This document shows, in pieces, positions 1-5,185 of a DNA stretch of 5,185 nucleotides (the first letter of the stretch is position 1; each line of letters starts with the position of its first letter). A program made the translations under genes and the position numbers. The stretch comes from an uncultured Collinsella sp. (GTDB lineage: Bacteria > Actinomycetota > Coriobacteriia > Coriobacteriales > Coriobacteriaceae): positions 1 through 5,185 of the forward strand of contig UQXP01000079.1 of NCBI GenBank assembly GCA_900545055.1, read 5' to 3'. The notes beneath the pieces are model-generated. The model was given only the letters and a program-made list of their open reading frames with translations. It was not told where the DNA came from and did no database searches.

Positions 1-1869
1 ACCCAGCGCCTCGCGCAGCACACTCGTGGTGGCAGCGCCACCGGCATCGGCGATAACGGCGGCAACAAGCTCACGCGCATGGGCCTCGGCGGCAGCGGAC
101 AAGGCAACGTCGCGCTCGACCTTCACGATGGAACGGTTGAGCGAAAGCTCGCGCAGGGCACGCGTCATAGTGTCGCGGCCGAGCTGCAGCTGTTCGCCCA
201 CCTCGGGAAGCGCCGGTGCATCCAGGCCAGCCTCGTCAAGCAGCGCGACGATGCGCTCGCAAGCCTCTCGCACCACGCGTGCCGCCGCGGCGGCCGAATG
301 CGGATCGAATACCTCGGCGCCCTTGGCGGCGCACACGCCACGGGAGCAGCCCTCGGCAATCAGGGCCGCGGCAACGCCTTCATCAGCGGCAGGCCACGCA
401 GCATGGGCAACGGCACCAGGCGTAAAGCCCGTCTCCTTGGGAGCCGTCGCGTGCATGGCTGACAAGGTCGCCGCAAGGGCATCCATCGCTGCGTCGAGCG
501 CGGAAGAATCTGCATACAGCGAGCCATCCGAGCCGGCAAGCTCGCACACAGCACCTCGCGCCACCAACTCGTTCAGCGCGGCATCGACTCCACCGGAAAC
601 AAGATCCAGCGCCGCGGCAACGTCGGCAGCCACGACCGGCAACGTCTGCAGCGCCAGCCACGCCTCAACACCAGCGGCGGTATCGCCGGCCTCAAGCGCC
701 ACATACAGCGCACGCTCTCCTTCGGCAAGCTCGCGCGAACGACGGCAACGCGAAAGCAGCACACGCCCGCCGCCAATGAGCATAACGGGCGAATACGACA
801 GCACCACAGCATGGTCTCCGGCTCGCAGCGGCAGCGGCTCCTCCAAGCGCACCTGCACGGTACGGGTCTCGCCCACCGCCATGGGGGCCTCGCCCTCCAT
901 AAGCATGATGCGGCCGACAACCTCGGCCGTACCCGCCATCACATGCACGCGCGCGCCCGACTCAAGCACGCGCGGCTTGGCGCCCTCGCGGCCCAGGTAG
1001 GTGAACGTCATCATAAAGCGCAACGTCTGACCAAAGCGGTCCGCCACGCCCAGCATCTCGCCACGGTCAAGCGCCGCGACACCGTCACCAACCAGGTTGA
1101 GCGCCACGCGTTGCCCAGGCAGCGCGCGCGGCGTATCGCCATGCACCTGAATCCCGCGGACACGGCAGACCGTACGCGACGGCAAAGCCATCAGCTCGTC
1201 GCCCACCGCAACCGGCGCATCGTGCAGCGTTCCCGTCACGACGGTGCCGGCGCCCTTGATCGTAAAGCAGCGGTCAATCGGCAGGCGCGGCGCGGCATCG
1301 CTCCGCTCGGCACGCTCGCGACAGGTATCCCAGCAGACACCCACCTGCTCGTCGAGCACCGCAAGCAGCCCGTCAATCCCCTCGCCCGTCTTAGACGACA
1401 CGGGCACAATTGGCGCGCCCGCAAACACAGTACCCGACAAAAAGTCATCGACATCGAGCTCGGCAAGCTCGGTCATCTCGGCGTCGGCCAGGTCGCACAT
1501 CGTCAGCGCGACCACCATATGCGTAACGCCCAACAGCTCCAGCACATGCACGTGCTCGCGGGTCTGCGGCATTACGCCCTCAACGGCAGAGACCACCAGC
1601 ACGGCAACGTCGATGCCTGTCGCACCCTGCACCATAGCGCGCAGGTAATGCGCGTGGCCCGGCACGTCGACAAGGCCAACGATCTTGCCGCTCGGCAGTG
1701 CCAGTTCGCCAAAGCCCAGCTCCACCGTCATGCCCCGGCGACGCTCAACCTCCAGACGGTCGGGATTCTTGCCGGTCAGCGCCTCGATCAGTGCCGACTT
1801 ACCGTGGTCAACGTGACCCGCCGTGCCAACGATAACGGGACACTCCACCAGCGCTTGAACCTCACTCAT
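1..1869 (-). CDS. selB: Selenocysteine-specific translation elongation factor SelB (3' end beyond window)
   Basis: GTPase that delivers Sec-tRNA(Sec) to the ribosome at UGA codons marked by a SECIS hairpin; it replaces EF-Tu for this tRNA in the cytoplasm. I translated 623 uninterrupted codons from the ATG at 1869 to the window edge. The G domain shows the P-loop GHVDHGKS (18-25), the RRGMT switch region (44-48, G2 Thr48), DVPGH (68-72, G3), a divergent G4 TMCD (123-126) and SSK (158-160, G5). Domain 2 contains IDRCFTIKGAGTVVTGTL (198-215), the typical SelB Asp-Arg followed by GxGTVVTGT. Domain 3 ends in SYSPVMLIGGGRVL (358-371), a SelB hallmark. From about 380 on there are alanine-rich winged-helix repeats, which in this family bind SECIS RNA. 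The last visible residues, LREALG, align with FRDRLG of E. coli SelB, so roughly 35-40 residues of the last winged helix are missing. The start overlaps the selA stop as ATGA, implying translational coupling. Confidence 0.97.
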   Translation of the reverse strand, partial: MSEVQALVECPVIVGTAGHVDHGKSALIEALTGKNPDRLEVERRRGMTVELGFGELALPSGKIVGLVDVPGHAHYLRAMVQGATGIDVAVLVVSAVEGVMPQTREHVHVLELLGVTHMVVALTMCDLADAEMTELAELDVDDFLSGTVFAGAPIVPVSSKTGEGIDGLLAVLDEQVGVCWDTCRERAERSDAAPRLPIDRCFTIKGAGTVVTGTLHDAPVAVGDELMALPSRTVCRVRGIQVHGDTPRALPGQRVALNLVGDGVAALDRGEMLGVADRFGQTLRFMMTFTYLGREGAKPRVLESGARVHVMAGTAEVVGRIMLMEGEAPMAVGETRTVQVRLEEPLPLRAGDHAVVLSYSPVMLIGGGRVLLSRCRRSRELAEGERALYVALEAGDTAAGVEAWLALQTLPVVAADVAAALDLVSGGVDAALNELVARGAVCELAGSDGSLYADSSALDAAMDALAATLSAMHATAPKETGFTPGAVAHAAWPAADEGVAAALIAEGCSRGVCAAKGAEVFDPHSAAAAARVVREACERIVALLDEAGLDAPALPEVGEQLQLGRDTMTRALRELSLNRSIVKVERDVALSAAAEAHARELVAAVIADAGGAATTSVLREALG

Positions 1870-3323
1870 CGAGCAATCGCCTTCTCAACGCATGCGGCAA
1901 GCGTCGACGCCGCCGTCTCGATATCGCGGTCGCCCACAAGCGTACGGACGTCAAACAAAATGCGATCGTGCGAGGTTCGCGTGACGACCGGCGTGTCGAA
2001 GTCCTGGACAAGCGAGCGCTTGAGCGCGTCGACCGTCAGGCGCTTGTCAACAAGACGCACGGCAACGCACATCGTCGGCAGTTCCACGGTAGGCAACGAG
2101 CCGCCACCGGGCGTTGAGGACTCCTCGACGATCTCCACCTGCACGGCGCACGGGCAACCCGCCTTATCGAGCCCGGCGACCATACGATCGCGCAGCTTGC
2201 GGGCACGTCGTTCCAAATGGGCCTGCGGTAGCGTAAGCATGCTGAGCACCGGAATATCGCGATGGGCAACATCGGCGCCGTCCATGTAGATACGCAGCGT
2301 GGCCTCGAGCGCCGACAGAGCCAGTTTGCCCGGGCGCAGGGCACGCATAAGCGGATGCGACCCGCAGGCCTGGACCAGATCGCGACGGCCCATGATAATG
2401 CCCGCCTGTGCGGCACCGAGCAGCTTATCGCCCGAGCACGACACCAGATCGAGCCCCGCCGCTACCGAAGCCGGCGTGGTTTCTTCGCCGCCGCGCACCA
2501 GGATGTCATCGGGCAACAGCGCGCCCGACCCCTGGTCCTCGTAGAACAGCAGGCCATGCTTGTGGGCCAGAGCGGCAAGCTCCCGAGAGCCCACCTCCTC
2601 GTGAAAACCCTCGATGCGATAGTTGGAAGGATGGACCTTAAGGATCATCGCCGTATCGGGCGTGATGGCGCGCTCGTAGTCGCCCAAGTGCGTGCGGTTG
2701 GTGGCGCCGACCTCGACGAGTTTGGCGCCCGAAGCCGCCATGACATCGGGGATGCGGAAGCTGCCGCCAATCTCGACAAGCTCGCCGCGGCTGACGATAA
2801 CCTCTTTGCCTGCGGCATGGGTCGCCAGCACCAGCAGCACGGCGGCCGCGTTATTGTTGACGACCAGCGCATCCTCGGCACCGGTAAGCGAGCGGATGAG
2901 CTGCGCGGCATGTTCCTTGCGCGACCCACGCGAGCAGGTGTCCACACTGTACTCGAGCGTGCTGTACCCGCGCGCGACCTCGGCCACGGCCTTTGCCGCC
3001 GACTCCGCGAGCGGGGCGCGACCCAAGTTGGTATGGATAACCACACCCGTGGCGTTGACGGCGGGGCGCAGGCTCGGCAGCGCGGAGCGGTGCGCACGCC
3101 ACTCGATGGCCGAAGCCAGATCGCGCTTAGAGCGCGGGGCGGCACCGGCGCGAATGGCGGCGCGCTCCTCGTCAAGCTCGGCCGTGACGGCGGCATGCAC
3201 CACCGCGTCGCAGGTCTCCCCCGCCGCCTTCACAACCGGCCACTCTGCGAGCAGCTCGTTGACGGATGGAATGGCGCGCAGGCGGGCGCGCACCTCATCG
3301 GACATGTTCTGGCTATCGCTCAT
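1866..3323 (-). CDS. selA: L-seryl-tRNA(Sec) selenium transferase SelA
   Basis: PLP-dependent enzyme that converts Ser-tRNA(Sec) to Sec-tRNA(Sec) using selenophosphate from SelD; E. coli SelA is a cytoplasmic decamer. The protein has 485 residues (E. coli about 463) and appears complete. The N-terminal ~85 residues correspond to the tRNA-binding region (IPSVNELL, 18-25). The fold-type-I core follows: NATGVVIHTNLGRAPL (90-105), RGSR (132-135), NNNAAAVLL (156-164), the FYEDQGSGAL segment (260-269), then SGDKLLG (297-303) with Lys300 as the predicted PLP Schiff-base lysine (E. coli Lys295). HPLMRALRPGKLALSALEATLR (323-344) is the conserved segment after it. The Gly-Pro that usually follows DKLLG is Ala-Ala here (304-305). 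The ATG at 3323 is preceded by GAAAGG with a 6-nt spacer; Met7 (3305) is a weaker alternative start. The stop TGA overlaps the selB ATG. The 76-bp gap upstream may hold its own promoter, but read-through from the molybdoenzyme gene is also possible. Confidence 0.98.
   Translation of the reverse strand: MSDSQNMSDEVRARLRAIPSVNELLAEWPVVKAAGETCDAVVHAAVTAELDEERAAIRAGAAPRSKRDLASAIEWRAHRSALPSLRPAVNATGVVIHTNLGRAPLAESAAKAVAEVARGYSTLEYSVDTCSRGSRKEHAAQLIRSLTGAEDALVVNNNAAAVLLVLATHAAGKEVIVSRGELVEIGGSFRIPDVMAASGAKLVEVGATNRTHLGDYERAITPDTAMILKVHPSNYRIEGFHEEVGSRELAALAHKHGLLFYEDQGSGALLPDDILVRGGEETTPASVAAGLDLVSCSGDKLLGAAQAGIIMGRRDLVQACGSHPLMRALRPGKLALSALEATLRIYMDGADVAHRDIPVLSMLTLPQAHLERRARKLRDRMVAGLDKAGCPCAVQVEIVEESSTPGGGSLPTVELPTMCVAVRLVDKRLTVDALKRSLVQDFDTPVVTRTSHDRILFDVRTLVGDRDIETAASTLAACVEKAIAR
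1880..1886 (-). promoter_or_regulatory. selB ribosome binding site inside the selA 3' end
   Basis: GAGAAGG on the minus strand lies within the last selA codons, 10 nt before the selB ATG at 1869. It supports this start. Together with the ATGA overlap it indicates that selB is translated from the same mRNA as selA, either by re-initiation or de novo. Confidence 0.75.
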
Positions 3324-3329
3324 GTGCGG

Positions 3330-3335
3330 CCTTTC
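3330..3335 (-). promoter_or_regulatory. selA ribosome binding site
   Basis: GAAAGG on the minus strand, 6 nt upstream of the ATG at 3323. It favours this start over Met7 (ATG at 3305), which lacks a comparable purine-rich stretch at a good distance. Confidence 0.75.
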
Positions 3336-3355
3336 AAAACCAAAGGTGAATCAAT

Positions 3356-3365
3356 CGTTCGAACG
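3356..3365. repeat. 10-bp perfect palindrome upstream of selA
   Basis: CGTTCGAACG, a perfect inverted repeat without a spacer. It sits close to the transcription start predicted from the intergenic promoter candidate, a position suited to a repressor operator. No regulator family can be assigned from it. Confidence 0.35.
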
Positions 3366-3369
3366 TCAA

Positions 3370-3399
3370 ACTATCAGCCAATTCGATCGGCTGAGTCAA
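3370..3399 (-). promoter_or_regulatory. Candidate selA promoter (intergenic)
   Basis: TTGACT (3399-3394, 5/6 to the sigma70 -35 consensus), 18-nt spacer, GATAGT (3375-3370, 4/6 to the -10). It lies in the only AT-richer stretch of the window. Transcription would begin around 3363, giving a ~40-nt leader that excludes the stem-loop. Weak consensus matches occur by chance. Confidence 0.3.
3374..3394 (-). promoter_or_regulatory. Stem-loop between the molybdoenzyme stop and selA
   Basis: Minus-strand arms TCAGCCGAT and ATTGGCTGA pair over 9 bp (eight Watson-Crick pairs, one G-T) around a CGA loop. The hairpin begins 5 nt after the TGA of the upstream gene and ends 50 nt before the selA ATG. There is no T-run after it (TAGTTTGACG follows), so it is a poor intrinsic terminator. 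Its place just ahead of selA resembles the SECIS-like hairpin known in the E. coli selAB leader, which SelB binds to control selA. That role here is inference. It overlaps the promoter-like elements at 3370-3399, so it could instead be a DNA operator. Confidence 0.4.
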
Positions 3400-5185
3400 T
3401 CAATCGCTATTATCCTCGCGCGCCGCGATCTTTTCCACGCGAACGGCGTTTTCCTGGGTGAGCGCGGCGCCCGTCAACGGGTCCCAACGCAACGGTGTAT
3501 GGTCGAGTGGGCCGACGCCCAAGGCTTGAGCGCCGCCGACATCAGCGCCAAACGAACGCCCGCCGGGGGCGGCCGACGTAAAGATACACGCCGGATGCAG
3601 ATACGGCGTCGTCTCCACGCGCACGCGGTCGCGGCCCATATCACTCACGAGTTCGACGATCTCGCCGTCGGCGATGCCCATGTGCGCAGCGGCATCGGCA
3701 TTCATCTGCACGGCATCCAGGTCCGATCCAGCCTCGGCGGCACCTTGGGCCGCAAGCCTTCGCGAGGTATGCGACTCAAAGGGACGGTTGCCGCTAATGA
3801 GGCGAAACATTCCCAGACCGGGCTCCACCATGGGCGCGACCCAACCGGGAACGCGGCCCAGGCCGGCTCGTTCCCATACGTCGCTTGCCAGCGCAATTTT
3901 GCCGCCATCCAAGGGAATCGCCGGCTCGCCCGTACGCGACGGCAACGAAACACCCGTGTCGGCCCACCCGCGCTCCTTGAGCGCAGCGAGGTCAATTCCA
4001 AACGGCGCCACCTGGGCAGCCGCCAGGTCGTCGGACGTAAAGTCGAAGCACTCACCAACGCCGCAGGCCGCAGCCAAACCGGCAAAGATCTCCCGACCGG
4101 GACGCGTGTCGTTATGCAACACGGGCAGTACGGCGTTGCGGTAGAACACGCGCGAATCATTGGCGCCCACGACTGTGCCCACACCGCGGTCGGCCTCCAG
4201 ATACGTCACGTCGGGCAGCACGAAGTCAGAAGCACGCGCCGTCTCGGACCAGCGAATATCAATCGTCACGAGCAAGTCGAGCTGCTGCAAAATACCCAAC
4301 CAAGCCTGCGCATTGCCATAGCCCGCGCCGGGATTGCTGGCGTAAACGATCAGCCCGCGCAAGTCCCCGGTAAGAATCGACTGACCGATGGTCGTGCACA
4401 GACCGCGCACCGGATCGACCAGTGGATAGCGCTCGGACCCCAACTTGGGCTCACGTGGCATCGACGGCGTCGCGAAACACGCAGGGTCCAAATCGCCCAG
4501 CGCAAGCGGTGTAGGCGGATTGAGCGCGCCGCCTGCGTGTCCAATACAGCCCAGCAGCACATCGACCAGACAAATCGCGCGCGCGGTCTGGGTGCTATTG
4601 GCATACGCGATACCGATGCCGCCATGAAAGCCGGCGTCCACCACGGCAGCAGGCGCGGCGGCAGCTAGATCGCGCGCCGTGGCGGCGATCTCTGCGGCCG
4701 GCACGTCGCACATCGACTCGGCCCACTCGGGCGTCCAAGCGCTCGCCGCCTGCGCCAGCTCATCAAACCCCGTGGTATAGCGGGCAACAAACTCGCGGTC
4801 GTACAATTCCTCAGCAATGAGCACGTGCGCAATGCCCAGCAGCAGCGCCAAGTCGCAGCCCGGGCGCACGCGCAGCCAACGGTCGGCAAGCGCGGCCGAT
4901 CCGCTGCGCCGGGGGTCAACCACGATAATCTTCGCCCCACGGCGACGGGCATCGTTAAGCACATCAACGGCCCCCATCGTCGACGAATCGACAATAGAAC
5001 GCCCCAGGTACATGATGCAATCGGTATGCGCCAGGTCGGAGGCGGGACTATAGCCCAAGCTGTGCTCCCAACCGGTAAGTCGGCTTACCTCGCAGGAGCC
5101 GTCGGCACCGTACACGTTGGGCGAACCAAGCGCATGCATAAAGCGATACGCCCAGTAGCGGTCGAACGAGGGCACGCCGAGCGTC
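3400..5185 (-). CDS. Molybdopterin-dependent oxidoreductase catalytic subunit, PsrA/PhsA-like (5' end beyond window)
   Basis: C-terminal ~595 residues of a MopB-superfamily (bis-MGD) enzyme. The frame is open to the window edge; the GTG at 5175 is internal, not the start. Numbering from that codon: GSPN (17-20); Cys28 in GSCEV, predicted molybdenum ligand; GAKIIVVDPRRSG (80-92) and WLRVRPGCDLALLLG (100-114), the usual MGD-binding stretch; FHGGIGIAYANSTQTARA (183-200); SNPGAGYGN (280-288); ETARASDFVLPDVTYLEADR (311-330). A C-terminal molydopterin-binding domain starts near 457 (FRLISGNRPFESHTSRR), and the protein ends with DPLTGAALTQENAVRVEK (565-582). This wording fits polysulfide/thiosulfate reductase-type subunits better than formate dehydrogenases, but the substrate cannot be read from sequence. 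After Cys28 there are ~563 residues, close to FdhH after its Sec140, so perhaps 130-170 N-terminal residues, including any [4Fe-4S] motif and Tat signal, are missing. Electron-transfer partner subunits would be expected further upstream. The stop is TGA at 3402-3400. Confidence 0.9.
   Translation of the reverse strand, partial: TLGVPSFDRYWAYRFMHALGSPNVYGADGSCEVSRLTGWEHSLGYSPASDLAHTDCIMYLGRSIVDSSTMGAVDVLNDARRRGAKIIVVDPRRSGSAALADRWLRVRPGCDLALLLGIAHVLIAEELYDREFVARYTTGFDELAQAASAWTPEWAESMCDVPAAEIAATARDLAAAAPAAVVDAGFHGGIGIAYANSTQTARAICLVDVLLGCIGHAGGALNPPTPLALGDLDPACFATPSMPREPKLGSERYPLVDPVRGLCTTIGQSILTGDLRGLIVYASNPGAGYGNAQAWLGILQQLDLLVTIDIRWSETARASDFVLPDVTYLEADRGVGTVVGANDSRVFYRNAVLPVLHNDTRPGREIFAGLAAACGVGECFDFTSDDLAAAQVAPFGIDLAALKERGWADTGVSLPSRTGEPAIPLDGGKIALASDVWERAGLGRVPGWVAPMVEPGLGMFRLISGNRPFESHTSRRLAAQGAAEAGSDLDAVQMNADAAAHMGIADGEIVELVSDMGRDRVRVETTPYLHPACIFTSAAPGGRSFGADVGGAQALGVGPLDHTPLRWDPLTGAALTQENAVRVEKIAAREDNSD
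3409..3437 (-). promoter_or_regulatory. Alternative selA promoter within the 3' end of the molybdoenzyme gene
   Basis: TGGAAA (3437-3432, 4/6), 17-nt spacer, GATAAT (3414-3409, 5/6 to the -10 consensus) in the last codons of the upstream gene. Initiation would fall near 3402, so the selA leader would carry the whole stem-loop. Only one of this and the intergenic candidate need be real, and both could be spurious. Confidence 0.22.

Larger units (their letters stand above)
3349..3406. repeat. Pair of 9-bp direct repeats bracketing the selA leader
   Basis: AATCAATCG occurs at 3349-3357 and again at 3398-3406 (CGATTGATT on the coding strand). One copy runs across the stop codon of the molybdoenzyme gene, the other ends at the edge of the palindrome. 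The copies are 49 bp apart start to start. A chance origin is possible, though two exact 9-mers in so short a stretch are uncommon. Confidence 0.3.

Noticed and set aside
26..1000. Plus-strand open frame (324 codons) opposite the C-terminal half of selB
   Set aside because: The Ser/Ala/Thr/Arg-rich translation has no motif, and the minus strand carries an uninterrupted SelB frame with domain hallmarks throughout.
811..2289. Long plus-strand open frame (492 codons) opposite selB and the end of selA
   Set aside because: It is antisense to two strongly recognisable genes, its protein is low-complexity and rich in Arg/His/Ala/Ser, and no family motif is seen. GC-rich codon bias routinely opens the opposite frames.
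3374..3394. Intrinsic terminator for the molybdoenzyme gene
   Set aside because: The stem is reasonable but the downstream sequence lacks a run of T residues, and the loop and stem are not especially GC-rich.
3324..3399. selC (tRNA-Sec) or another RNA gene in the intergenic gap
   Set aside because: The gap is only 76 bp, shorter than a bacterial tRNA-Sec, and shows no acceptor stem or TTCRA-type T-loop in the right arrangement; the TTCGAAC match is part of a palindrome without T-arm pairing around it.
1170..3945. Exact 16-bp repeat CCGTACGCGACGGCAA at 1170-1185 (selB) and 3930-3945 (molybdoenzyme gene)
   Set aside because: Both copies encode the same short peptide LPSRT in frame in unrelated proteins. 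With strongly biased codons this is most simply coincidence, and no flanking similarity extends it.
2692..4668. Very long plus-strand open frame (658 codons) spanning selA, the intergenic gap and the molybdoenzyme gene
   Set aside because: It crosses two real genes and the gap between them in antisense, with no recognisable domain and Ser/Ala/Arg-rich composition. It is best explained as a shadow of the GC-rich coding strands.
5173..5175. GTG as the start codon of the molybdoenzyme
   Set aside because: The frame continues upstream to the window edge (Thr-Leu-Gly before it), and starting here would leave only about 27 residues before the metal ligand, removing the N-terminal region the family requires.

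Overview
The window is a GC-rich bacterial stretch with three genes, all on the minus strand and packed tightly. In transcription order they are: the 3' part of a large molybdopterin (MopB-superfamily) oxidoreductase, complete selA, and almost all of selB. GC-rich third codon positions and Ala/Arg/Val/Asp-rich proteins suggest a high-GC actinobacterium. The mix of an anaerobic molybdoenzyme with selenocysteine machinery, and the wording of the proteins, makes me favour an anaerobic gut Coriobacteriia member (Collinsella/Eggerthella type). That placement is inference, not proof.

Region by region: bases 1-1869 hold selB, the selenocysteine-specific elongation factor. Its start is present and roughly the last 35-40 residues lie beyond the left edge. 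Bases 1866-3323 hold complete selA, L-seryl-tRNA(Sec) selenium transferase. selA and selB overlap by 4 bp (ATGA). Bases 3324-3399 are the only non-coding stretch: 76 bp, about 46% GC, clearly more AT-rich than the genes. It carries a 9-bp stem-loop, a 10-bp palindrome, promoter-like hexamers and the selA ribosome binding site. Bases 3400-5185 encode the molybdoenzyme, most like the PsrA/PhsA (polysulfide/thiosulfate reductase) type. Its N-terminal iron-sulfur region lies beyond the right edge.

How the genes work together: SelA converts Ser-tRNA(Sec) to Sec-tRNA(Sec) using selenophosphate. SelB carries that tRNA to UGA codons followed by a SECIS hairpin. selD and selC (tRNA-Sec) are not in the window. 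An obvious guess would be that the adjacent molybdoenzyme is the selenoprotein client. However, the residue that aligns with the Sec of formate dehydrogenase H is a normal TGC cysteine here, so at that site it is not.

No wholly new system is evident. The points most worth checking are the hairpin in front of selA (possible SECIS-like autoregulatory element), the unusual G4 motif of SelB (TMCD instead of N/TKxD), and the identity of the molybdoenzyme. No RNA genes, insertion sequences, CRISPR arrays or convincing terminators were seen.
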